Below, piece after piece: positions 15,780 to 23,049 of a stretch of DNA of 64,000 bases; position 1 is the stretch's first letter, and the number at the start of each line of letters is the position of its first letter. Source of the stretch: E44-bin89 sp034409565 (GTDB lineage: Bacteria; Chloroflexota; Dehalococcoidia; Dehalococcoidales; RBG-16-60-22); the NCBI GenBank assembly GCA_034409565.1, contig DAOUMS010000015.1:62001-126000 (forward strand). Direction: 5' to 3'. The notes beneath the pieces were generated by a model, which saw nothing but the letters and a program-made list of their open reading frames with translations, made no database searches and was not told where the DNA came from. Both the position numbers and the translations under genes were made by a program.

Positions 15780-16388
15780 TTACATGTTCCTCGACTTGAT
15801 TATGGTCATAAGACCACCGTTAAGATAACTTCTTTTAGCCTCGGTAAGATGGTTCCTGGCTAATAGCACATCCAAGCCACCCTGCGCAATATAATCCTTG
15901 AAGTACCGGTGGTGCTTTCTGCCAGCGAAAAACTCAATAACTCTGACCAAATAGGGAAACAGATTCCTGGGCAGTGGAACCTGAAAATCGAGAAAAAGCA
16001 AAGTACCACCTTTCCTGACCACTCTCTTCATCTCCGAAATTATTCTATCTCTGGTGGCTCTCTCTTTTTCGTGCAGGGCGAAAGAGATGGAGGCAGCATC
16101 AAAACAGTTATCTTTAAATGGTAAGTTTCGCGCATCGGCAATATGAAATGACGCATGGCTCGAAGCCTTTCTCCTTTTATCTTTCCTGGCCAGTCTGAGC
16201 ATATTCGGATCCAAGTCTATACCGATAGCCGTAATACCCGCTTGAGCATAGTAAAATACCTGGTCACCCGTCCCGCAACAGACATCAAGGACTCTTTCGC
16301 CAGCCTTCATCCCGGAAAAATCTATGGTATAAAGTCTGATATCTCGCAGGAGGGGGTCGATTATAGTCGAGTAGTTAAAAAATAACAT
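15780..16388 (-). CDS. Class I SAM-dependent methyltransferase
   Basis: A 202-residue Rossmann-fold methyltransferase of the UbiE/Methyltransf_11 kind. Motif I is VLDVCCGTGDQ (residues about 33-43), then GIDLDPNMLRLARK, and ADARNLPFKDNCFDAASISF for the later SAM-contact motifs. The protein is short and lacks the conserved extra features of UbiE/MenG, so a quinone role is possible but not shown. It is the first gene downstream of the etfA stop, after a gap of 35 bases, and may be read with that operon. Confidence 0.8.
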   Translation of the reverse strand: MLFFNYSTIIDPLLRDIRLYTIDFSGMKAGERVLDVCCGTGDQVFYYAQAGITAIGIDLDPNMLRLARKDKRRKASSHASFHIADARNLPFKDNCFDAASISFALHEKERATRDRIISEMKRVVRKGGTLLFLDFQVPLPRNLFPYLVRVIEFFAGRKHHRYFKDYIAQGGLDVLLARNHLTEAKRSYLNGGLMTIIKSRNM

Positions 16389-16423
16389 AGCATCAGTCCG
16401 AAAAAAAGAGGAAAAGGCATCGC

Positions 16424-17419
16424 TTACCGCTTCTTAAGCTTCTCGGTAAGCAGCGGCACCACCTGGAACAGGTCGCCCACGATGCCATAGGTAGCCACCT
16501 CAAAGATGGGGGCGCGAGAGTCATCATTTATGGCGACAATGCACTCCGAGGTCTGCATGCCCACCACGTGCTGCAGTGCCCCGGAAAGACCCACTGCAAT
16601 GTAAAGTCTGGGGCAGACCGTTTTCCCGGTCTGGCCTATCTGGTGCGAGTAGCCAATCCACCCCTCATCCACCACGGCACGCGTGGCGCCCACCGCCGCG
16701 CCCATGACCTGCGCCAGCTCCCGGAGCATCTCAAAATTCTCCCCTTTCCCCAGACCGCGCCCCCCGGCCACGATGACATCCGCCTCCTCGATCTTCACCG
16801 TCTCCACAATCTCAGCAACAAAGTCGAGCAGCTTCGTCCGCGAGGTAATGCGCTCCCGGTCAAAATTCACTTTTATTATTTCGCCTTTGCGGCGGTTGTC
16901 CGGCTCACGCCGGGAAAAGACGTGAGGACGCACCGTCGCCATCTGCGGTCGCGCTTCGGGACAGGTAATGACCGCCATGATATTGCCACCGAACGTGGGT
17001 TTCGTTTGTAGCAAAAGCCTTTTCTCGACATCAACATCAAGCTCAATACAGTCGGCGGAAAGCCCGGTGGGCAGCGCCGCCGCCACACGGGGATTGAAAG
17101 CTCGCCCCAGTGCGGTGGCCCCGGCCAGGACAATCTCCGGTCGGTGCTGCTGGATAAGCTCGGTGAGTTGCTGCGTTAATAGGTCTTCCTGGTTGCTGGC
17201 CAGGTCGGGACTATCCACAAGATAAACTTTATCGGCGCCGTGGGCAATCAACCGCTCAACCTCTTTAACGCCATGACCACAACAGACGGCGCTTAATTCC
17301 ACCGACAGTGCATCGGCCAGTTCCCGGCCTCTGGCTAAAAGCTCGTAGGCGACGCTCTTGATTTCGCCGTTTCGCTGCTCGGCGAATACCCAGACTCCCT
17401 GATAAGCCCTGTCTCCCAT
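16424..17419 (-). CDS. etfA: Electron transfer flavoprotein, alpha subunit
   Basis: Large ETF subunit that binds FAD and takes electrons from acyl-CoA dehydrogenase. In 331 residues the N-terminal domain (GVWVFAEQRNGEIKSVAYEL) is followed by the FAD domain with VAGGRGLGKGENF, GATRAVVDEGWIGYSHQIGQTG and AVGLSGALQHVVGM, all standard. It follows etfB by 12 bases in the acd-etfB-etfA operon. It shows no additional ferredoxin domain, so it looks like a simple non-fused ETF; bifurcation cannot be judged. Confidence 0.96.
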   Translation of the reverse strand: MGDRAYQGVWVFAEQRNGEIKSVAYELLARGRELADALSVELSAVCCGHGVKEVERLIAHGADKVYLVDSPDLASNQEDLLTQQLTELIQQHRPEIVLAGATALGRAFNPRVAAALPTGLSADCIELDVDVEKRLLLQTKPTFGGNIMAVITCPEARPQMATVRPHVFSRREPDNRRKGEIIKVNFDRERITSRTKLLDFVAEIVETVKIEEADVIVAGGRGLGKGENFEMLRELAQVMGAAVGATRAVVDEGWIGYSHQIGQTGKTVCPRLYIAVGLSGALQHVVGMQTSECIVAINDDSRAPIFEVATYGIVGDLFQVVPLLTEKLKKR

Positions 17420-17431
17420 ACCTCTCTGCCT

Positions 17432-18217
17432 TTATACCAGTCCGTTATCCTTCAGCCGGCCAATAAGGCAAGCCACCTGGTCGGCCACGTCCCCCTGAAA
17501 TATCTCACCGTGGCAGACCCGCTCTGGGGAAAATATCCTTATGACCCGGGTAAAAGAGCCGGACAGGCCAACCTTATCCGGTTCTAAGTTTAACTCTTTG
17601 CTGCCCCAGGCAGGGATGGCGGCGCTTTTCGACCGGGCGATGCCGCGCAGCGAGGGCAGGCGCGGCGTATTTATTTCCTTGACCACGGTGATTACTGCTG
17701 GCAAGGGGCTGGCTATGATTTCATACCCGCCCTCCACCATGCGCCGGACGCGCATGACGCCATCGGCCACTTCTTCTATCTGGCTAACGTAAGCGAGAAA
17801 CGGGACTGCCAGCATCTCGGCGAGCTGCGGGCCGACCTGTCCGGTATCACCGTCTAGCGTCTGCCGACCGCACACGATAAGGTCGTACTGCCCCAGCTTG
17901 CGCAGCGCCACCGAAAGCGTATAAGAGGTTGCCCAAGTATCAGCACCGGCAAAAGCCGGGTCGCTTAACAGAATCCCCTCATCGGCACCAAGTGAAACGG
18001 CTTCTCGCAGGGCAGCTTCCGCCTGCGGGGGGCCCATGCTGATGGCGGTTACCTTGCCGCCAAACCGCTCCCTCAGCCGGACGCCTTCCTCAATGGCATA
18101 GGTATCAAAGGGATTGATGATGTTTTCGATTCCCTGGCGGATAAGGGTATTGGTGGCGTGGTCAATTTTCACCTGCGTGGTGCCCGGCACCTGCTTCAGG
18201 CAGACGACGACATTCAT
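17432..18217 (-). CDS. etfB: Electron transfer flavoprotein, beta subunit
   Basis: Small ETF subunit (261 residues). It begins MNVVVCLKQVPGTTQVKID and has IINPFDTYAIEEGVRL, AISMGPPQAE and GRQTLDGDTGQVGPQLAEML, the usual signature. The start overlaps the acyl-CoA dehydrogenase stop by four bases (ATGA), which ties translation of the two. The partner alpha subunit is encoded next. Confidence 0.96.
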   Translation of the reverse strand: MNVVVCLKQVPGTTQVKIDHATNTLIRQGIENIINPFDTYAIEEGVRLRERFGGKVTAISMGPPQAEAALREAVSLGADEGILLSDPAFAGADTWATSYTLSVALRKLGQYDLIVCGRQTLDGDTGQVGPQLAEMLAVPFLAYVSQIEEVADGVMRVRRMVEGGYEIIASPLPAVITVVKEINTPRLPSLRGIARSKSAAIPAWGSKELNLEPDKVGLSGSFTRVIRIFSPERVCHGEIFQGDVADQVACLIGRLKDNGLV

Positions 18218-19374
18218 TCCGTCCGTGCCTTTCGTTTTCTCAGTTCCGCGGCAATGGCGCCGCGCAGGACCTGATTGGCGCCTTCATATATCTGGGTGAT
18301 TTTGGCGTCCCGCATCATCTTCTCCACCGGGTAGTCCTTCATATAGCCAGTGCCGCCGCAGACCTGCACCGCGTCCGTGGTCACTCTCATGGCCACATCG
18401 GAGGCGAAGACCTTGGCCATGGACGACTCTTCCGTAATCCTCTTGTTAGTGCTGCTGTCCACCGTCCTGGCCGCCGCATAGACCAGCGCCCGGGCGGCTT
18501 CCACCTGTATCGCCATCTCCGCCAGCATATCCTGCACCACCGGCAGGGTGATAATCGGCTGGCCGAACTGGATACGCTGCTGGGCATAGTCCACCGCCGC
18601 TTCCAGTGCCCCCTGCGCAATGCCCACCGCCTGTGCGCCGATTCCCGGCCGCGAGCGGTCGAAGAGCCGCATCGCCTGGATAAATCCCAGGCCCGGCCTG
18701 CCGACGAGGTTCTCCTCGGGAACGAGGCAGTTGCGGAAGATGAGCTCCCCGGTGGCTGATGCCCGGATGCCCATCTTCTTTTCCTTCTTACCAAAGGTGA
18801 AGCCCGGCGTCCCCTTCTCCACGAGAATGGCACTGGCACCACGGGCACCCTTGGTCTTATCGGTCAGAGCAATCACCGTGTAGAGCTCGGCTTCACCGGC
18901 ATTGGTGATAAACTGCTTGGTGCCGTTGAGCACATAGCCCCCTTCAACCTTATCCGCGGTCATCTTTACGGCACCGGCATCGCTGCCCGCCGTTGGCTCA
19001 CTGAGGGCGAAAGCGGTCAACTTTTTGCCGGCGGCAATATCCGGGAGGTACTTCCTTTTCTGCTCCTCGGTACCATACTCTATCACCGTATAGGCACCGA
19101 GGGCATTTACGGCATAAGTGGTCGCCACGCCGCCACACACCCGGCTCAACTCCTCCACCACCAGACACAGTTCCAAGCAGCCACCGCCCAGCCCTTCATA
19201 ATCTGCGGGGACGAAAACGCGCAACATATCGGCCTCAGACAGGTCTTTGATGATTGCCCAGGGGAACTCTCCCTTTTCGTCGAGTTCGGCGCGGACGGGC
19301 AGGATTCTCTCCTCAGCAATCTTCCGGGCCAGGCTTTTGATTGTCCGCTGTTCTTCGGTTAAGAAATAATCCAA
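18214..19374 (-). CDS. Acyl-CoA dehydrogenase
   Basis: FAD enzyme that makes the 2,3-enoyl-CoA and passes electrons to EtfAB, encoded just downstream. The 386-residue protein has the standard motifs ALSEPTAGSDAGAVK (near 127) and the C-terminal QVCGGTGYMKDYPVEKMMRDAKITQIYEG segment, in which the Glu in YEG is the usual catalytic base of short- and medium-chain enzymes. Substrate chain length cannot be read. It is first in an operon with a strong promoter and a marked operator, so regulated expression is likely. Confidence 0.94.
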   Translation of the reverse strand: MDYFLTEEQRTIKSLARKIAEERILPVRAELDEKGEFPWAIIKDLSEADMLRVFVPADYEGLGGGCLELCLVVEELSRVCGGVATTYAVNALGAYTVIEYGTEEQKRKYLPDIAAGKKLTAFALSEPTAGSDAGAVKMTADKVEGGYVLNGTKQFITNAGEAELYTVIALTDKTKGARGASAILVEKGTPGFTFGKKEKKMGIRASATGELIFRNCLVPEENLVGRPGLGFIQAMRLFDRSRPGIGAQAVGIAQGALEAAVDYAQQRIQFGQPIITLPVVQDMLAEMAIQVEAARALVYAAARTVDSSTNKRITEESSMAKVFASDVAMRVTTDAVQVCGGTGYMKDYPVEKMMRDAKITQIYEGANQVLRGAIAAELRKRKARTE

Positions 19375-19474
19375 GGGTATGCTCCTTTCCTATCCGCTGC
19401 TTTCCATCGCTGGCGATTAACAGGGGGAAGGCATGGAAAAATATTTTAAAACCCTGTCGTAGAAATCAAGTAGA

Positions 19475-19504
19475 ATTATAGGTAAATTACCTTGCTAGCG
19501 TCAA
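19475..19504 (-). promoter_or_regulatory. Promoter for acd-etfB-etfA
   Basis: Minus-strand TTGACG (19499-19504) and TATAAT (19475-19480), spacer 18. The -35 box lies inside an inverted repeat (19488-19508). The leader to the start codon is about 95 bases. Confidence 0.7.
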
Positions 19505-19508
19505 GGTA
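19488..19508. promoter_or_regulatory. Inverted repeat, probable operator
   Basis: TACCTTG (19488-19494), seven bases, CAAGGTA (19502-19508), a perfect pair. A third ACCTTG half-site lies at 19523-19528 and overlaps the -35 box of the divergent plus-strand promoter. One regulator could control both promoters. Confidence 0.6.
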
Positions 19509-19525
19509 GCAACATCAAATCCACC

Positions 19526-19554
19526 TTGACAGAGTCTTTTACGACGGCTATACT
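19526..19554 (+). promoter_or_regulatory. Promoter for the Lrp-type ligand-binding gene
   Basis: TTGACA (19526-19531) and TATACT (19549-19554), spacer 17, one mismatch from consensus. It faces away from the acd promoter. Confidence 0.7.
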
Positions 19555-19610
19555 ACCGATTGCCAGGTACAGGTGACGGGGGTCAGTCTGGCGAAAAGGG
19601 GGTGCAGCCG

Positions 19611-19841
19611 ATGGCAGCCAAAGCATTTGTTTTAATTGAGACGGAAGTGGGTAAAACCAGAGCCGTTGTTACCGCTTTGCAAAAATTAAAAGGAATTTCG
19701 TCAGTCGATACGGTAACCGGTCCATATGATATCATTGCTATTTTGCAGGGCGAGAGCCTGAACGATATTGGCGACCTGGTTACCGGGAAGATTCATCCTA
19801 TTCCCGGCATATCACGGACGGTGACCTGCCTGGCAATTTAG
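19611..19841 (+). CDS. Stand-alone Lrp/AsnC ligand-binding (RAM) domain protein
   Basis: A 76-residue protein consisting only of the alpha/beta domain that binds amino acids in Lrp/AsnC regulators; no helix-turn-helix precedes it. Visible features are AFVLIETEVGKTRAVVTALQ, then VTGPYDIIAILQGES and IPGISRTVTCLA. The ATG at 19611 is preferred because AAAGGGGG lies before it and the upstream extension has low-complexity, unrelated sequence. Stand-alone RAM proteins form rings and may act as sensors or partners of full Lrp proteins. It starts divergently from acd-etfBA. Confidence 0.85.
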   Translation: MAAKAFVLIETEVGKTRAVVTALQKLKGISSVDTVTGPYDIIAILQGESLNDIGDLVTGKIHPIPGISRTVTCLAI

Positions 19842-19842
19842 G

Positions 19843-20706
19843 TTACGCCTGCAACGCCTTCAATACTTCATTGACTGTCTGCTCATCGGTGGAAGCGCCA
19901 GCCGTTATGCCGATGGGGCGTTTGCTTTTCAGCCATGAAGGCTGAATGTCGGCGGCGGTTTCAATCAGATGGGTTTTTGTTATCTGAGCACACAATTCTG
20001 CCAGGCGATTGGTGTTGGCACTGTGATGCCCGCCTACCACCAGCATCAGGTCCACCTGCCCGGCCAGTGCGATGGCGGCGGCCTGGCGTTCCCTGATATC
20101 GTGGCAGATGGTGTCAATAATCCGCATCTCGGAGTCCCGGATAAAGGCGGCATCAATCAGCTTCCTGACGAAATCAATAAAGTGGGTCGGCACCTGCGTG
20201 GTCTGGGATAAAATGCCGATGCGGCGCGGTATCTGGTCCAGTCCGGCAACGAATTTTTCATCAAGTGCGGCCATACCTTTTCCCTTGGTCCAGCCGAGAA
20301 TACCCTTGACCTCCGGATGTTCGGCATCACCGTAGATAACCACCAGAAAACCGGCTTCCGCCAGTCGGCGGGCGGCCGCCTGTGCCCGCAGTACAAACGG
20401 ACAGGTGGTGCTGATAATCTCAATATTCCTGGCCTTTATTTCCTCCTCAAGCTGTGGGCTTATGCCGTGAGAGCTGGTCACCACCACGCTGCCCTGGATG
20501 TCGGCCACGTCTTTGGCCACCCTTACGCCAATCTCAGCCAGCTTCTGCAGCACCTGCCGGTTATGCACCACCGCCCCCAGCGTTTCCACACCGCCACGTT
20601 CACGGGCAACTTTCTCCAGTATGTCAAGGGCCCGCTTCACACCGAAGCAGAAACCCACCTTGTCCGCTTTCTCGATTTTCACCTGACTAACTTTTTTCGC
20701 CACCAT
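19843..20706 (-). CDS. ispH: 4-hydroxy-3-methylbut-2-enyl diphosphate reductase
   Basis: Last step of the MEP isoprenoid route, an iron-sulfur enzyme making IPP and DMAPP. The three cluster cysteines are in GFCFGVKRAL, STTCPFV and DTICHDIRERQ; the conserved histidines (VVHNRQV, SSHGI) and VVGGHHSANTNRL are present. I start at the ATG at 20706 (MVAKKV), giving 287 residues; the longer form would overlap plsC by 56 bases. It follows plsC with a 20-base overlap. It converges on the Lrp-type gene with one base between the stops. Confidence 0.95.
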   Translation of the reverse strand: MVAKKVSQVKIEKADKVGFCFGVKRALDILEKVARERGGVETLGAVVHNRQVLQKLAEIGVRVAKDVADIQGSVVVTSSHGISPQLEEEIKARNIEIISTTCPFVLRAQAAARRLAEAGFLVVIYGDAEHPEVKGILGWTKGKGMAALDEKFVAGLDQIPRRIGILSQTTQVPTHFIDFVRKLIDAAFIRDSEMRIIDTICHDIRERQAAAIALAGQVDLMLVVGGHHSANTNRLAELCAQITKTHLIETAADIQPSWLKSKRPIGITAGASTDEQTVNEVLKALQA

Positions 20707-21328
20707 ATTGCCCCCGGTATTCCCCGGGCAACAGCCCGGCAATCTGCCCCATTATGGAGTGGGTGAACTCCGCAAGCTGTTTTCTGGTCACCTTGCCATT
20801 TACTGACGGCAGGGTAAATGGGCGCCCGATATTCACCGTGATTTCCGGACGGCGTAACCACCAGTTAAAGCCCGTTATTTTTTCGGTGCCACAAATTCCC
20901 ACCGGCAGGATGGGAACACCGTTACGCACCGCAATGAGTGCCGGCCCGGAAAAAGCATTGGCCAGTTGCGCTTCCAGGCTGCGCCGGCCCTCCGGAAAGG
21001 CGATTAGCGCACCTCCCCGGCCAAACAATTTTTCGGCAAAGCGCAGGGCGTCCCGGTTCATGCCCCCGCGCCGTATGGGAAAGGCGCCACATCTATGGAA
21101 GATATAACGCGGTATCCGACCGCGGAATAGCTCCTCCTTGGCCAGAAACATCGCTTCCCGTTTGATGCCGATACCCACCAGCGGCGGGTCCGCCATGCTG
21201 AGATGGTTCGATACCACCAGCAGCGGCCCTTCAACCGGAACATGCTCTCTGCCGAACACCCTGAACCTGGTTAAGAGAAACGCAAGCACCTGCGTCAAAG
21301 TACGGCCAACATAGTAAATCCAGTGCAT
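20687..21328 (-). CDS. plsC: 1-acyl-sn-glycerol-3-phosphate acyltransferase
   Basis: Makes phosphatidic acid at the membrane from lysophosphatidic acid. The 213-residue sequence has the acyltransferase motifs VSNHLSMADP (HX4D, near 40), RCGAFPIRRGG, FPEGRRS (near 115) and VPILPVGICG. One N-terminal hydrophobic stretch may anchor it. It overlaps ispH, so the two are one unit. It complements the PlsY encoded at 50.8-51.5 kb, which does the first acylation. Confidence 0.92.
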   Translation of the reverse strand: MHWIYYVGRTLTQVLAFLLTRFRVFGREHVPVEGPLLVVSNHLSMADPPLVGIGIKREAMFLAKEELFRGRIPRYIFHRCGAFPIRRGGMNRDALRFAEKLFGRGGALIAFPEGRRSLEAQLANAFSGPALIAVRNGVPILPVGICGTEKITGFNWWLRRPEITVNIGRPFTLPSVNGKVTRKQLAEFTHSIMGQIAGLLPGEYRGQYGGEKS

Positions 21329-21404
21329 TTCTTCCTACAGGAAGATATGGTATTTCTCTCAATTATAGCGGTGGGGCGAGTCAAAGGCAATTTAGGTTGA
21401 TGCA

Positions 21405-22160
21405 CTAAGGAATAGGGAATACGTTACCATTACTGTGGAAATCCCTCAGGACTTTCCCATAAACTCCGTTTACAAGGTCGTTTAACTTTTTAACTATGCT
21501 ATTACAATAGTTTATTGCAACCCGACGCCGTGTAAATGTGAAGGGCCTAGTTTGAGGATTGTCAGGCAATTTAATATCCTCTGTCAATTTATACTTGTTT
21601 TCAACCTGGTCATAGCTAAATTTTATATTATCATACCTAATTAAACTTTCATGTGTTGTGCAATGCCTAAAGGGTTCGAATTCGATAAACCATCGCTGGC
21701 GAATTTGCATATCTAGAAATCGGCTAGTTTCCGACGCGTTATGACTAACTGATAACATTTGATTAGCGGTGGATATGTATATATTACGAGGCACTCGGGG
21801 AACTGTAAATAAAGTATACAATTCGTGTCCAAGCGTATCCATCACACTCATAGCATTCATAAAAAAACCATCTAGAAAAAGATTCATATACAGACAATAT
21901 CCATGTGTATCAAGCAGAGGTTCTTGTGCTGTTGTGACTGCAGATTGTGTAGATTGTGTGGCCGTAGAGGAAGGGAATACCTTAAATTGATTTATATCAA
22001 GGTCTTGAATTGACTTACGATAATACTCTACTGACCACAGCTTTTGACTCACAGAGCTATGAAAAAGATTGAAATCAAACAATAAGCGACTATCAGTTAC
22101 TGCCCTATTATAGAATTCACGTATTTGTTGATGATCTGGTTGTGACATATATTTACACAA
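21405..22160 (-). CDS. Unknown protein with HEPN-RNase-like R-x4-H motif
   Basis: A 251-residue protein I cannot assign to a family. It lies in an AT-rich island, and its codons use many more A/T third bases than the neighbours. A largely helical stretch (YMNLFLDGFFMNAMSVMDTLGHELYTLF in two parts, about 90-118) precedes EFEPFRHCTTHESLI, in which R165 and H170 form the R-x4-H arrangement found at the active site of HEPN ribonucleases. This fit is suggestive, not proven. A shorter start at 22148 is possible. It is the second gene after the Ntn-hydrolase-like gene (22 bases apart). Confidence 0.6.
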   Translation of the reverse strand: MCKYMSQPDHQQIREFYNRAVTDSRLLFDFNLFHSSVSQKLWSVEYYRKSIQDLDINQFKVFPSSTATQSTQSAVTTAQEPLLDTHGYCLYMNLFLDGFFMNAMSVMDTLGHELYTLFTVPRVPRNIYISTANQMLSVSHNASETSRFLDMQIRQRWFIEFEPFRHCTTHESLIRYDNIKFSYDQVENKYKLTEDIKLPDNPQTRPFTFTRRRVAINYCNSIVKKLNDLVNGVYGKVLRDFHSNGNVFPIP

Positions 22161-22182
22161 CCTTATAACATACTAATCGAAG

Positions 22183-22923
22183 TCATTCCCCATGATATTC
22201 TTTTCTCTGTATCCAGTTAGGTTTTTCGGAAGGAGCAAACAACAGGACATCGATGGGACCGCCAACATTCTTTGGTCGTGCCTGAAAACGCATCGTATCT
22301 ATAGTAGTTCGAATAGCAAACACCGCAAAATCTATAGCATCTTGTAGAGTCATAGCATCCCATATTATTGGAGCCGGGGCACGAATGACTTTTTCCTGTC
22401 CTTTCTCGTCTGCTATTACCACGGGATTTATTATGGAAGTAAGTATGTCAGTCTGCCCGGACCAGCTGGCACCATACGCAACTGTCTTGTTCGGTCTTAC
22501 ATTTCGTCTTTCAACTTTATTATTTCCTACATGGCAGCGAAAAACGTAAGGAATGCTGAGTTTTTGTTCTTTTTTATATCCCGCAACGTGGAACCCGGCA
22601 TCTGCTTTAGGTGCAAAACTACGAAAATAGTCTATTAATTTCTGAGGGATTGTTGTAACATCGTCTGCTGCTACTAATGTTTCTTCAATGAAACCTCTTA
22701 AGTATCGGGCCATAGGCACGCCGTTAATCATATCCTGACCATAGTTTGATATACCGACCTGTTGCTCCTCTAGTAAAAAGGTCTTAGTAACAGCATCTGA
22801 ATTCACTGTCTCGACCTTCACATCTCTTCCGTCTGGAGCTTTTCCTTCAACGGTCACAGATTGCCTGCTATCAGAAGCCATAACAATACCTTCTGGAACG
22901 TAAACAACAATAATTAATGACAT
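22183..22923 (-). CDS. Proteasome-fold (Ntn-hydrolase) protein with Ser as predicted nucleophile
   Basis: A 246-residue protein whose N-terminus, MSLIIVVYVPEGIVMASDSR, resembles proteasome beta and Anbu/HslV proteins. If Met1 is removed, Ser becomes residue 1, Asp is residue 17 and Arg residue 19, which are the conserved proteasome positions; Lys in DAVTKTFLL is a candidate for the catalytic Lys, displaced by an insertion. SNYGQD matches the following conserved strand. It has no long propeptide, so it may be made active by methionine removal. GGAGG precedes the ATG. AT-rich like its partner. Not HslV, which would pair with HslU; no ATPase is nearby. Confidence 0.65.
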   Translation of the reverse strand: MSLIIVVYVPEGIVMASDSRQSVTVEGKAPDGRDVKVETVNSDAVTKTFLLEEQQVGISNYGQDMINGVPMARYLRGFIEETLVAADDVTTIPQKLIDYFRSFAPKADAGFHVAGYKKEQKLSIPYVFRCHVGNNKVERRNVRPNKTVAYGASWSGQTDILTSIINPVVIADEKGQEKVIRAPAPIIWDAMTLQDAIDFAVFAIRTTIDTMRFQARPKNVGGPIDVLLFAPSEKPNWIQRKEYHGE

Positions 22924-22970
22924 TCCGAACCTCCAATACTCTTACATGGCTGTAATTAAAAAGCAACAGA

Positions 22971-22998
22971 ATTATAATCCTAATATAGAAAATGTCAA
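22971..22998 (-). promoter_or_regulatory. Perfect consensus promoter for the Ntn/HEPN-like pair
   Basis: Minus-strand TTGACA (22993-22998) and TATAAT (22971-22976), spacer 16. All twelve bases match. Predicted start near 22964. Confidence 0.8.
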
Positions 22999-23049
22999 TA
23001 CCTAGATTAACTAGCTACATTAAAAAATTGACGAAGTGTTACTTTTGAA

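Noticed and set aside
19839..19845. One-base gap between convergent Lrp-type and ispH stops
   Set aside because: The transcripts must overlap, but this is common in compact genomes and shows no special structure.
21661..21700. GGTTCGAATTC, similar to a tRNA T-arm
   Set aside because: It lies within the HEPN-like coding frame and lacks acceptor and anticodon arms.
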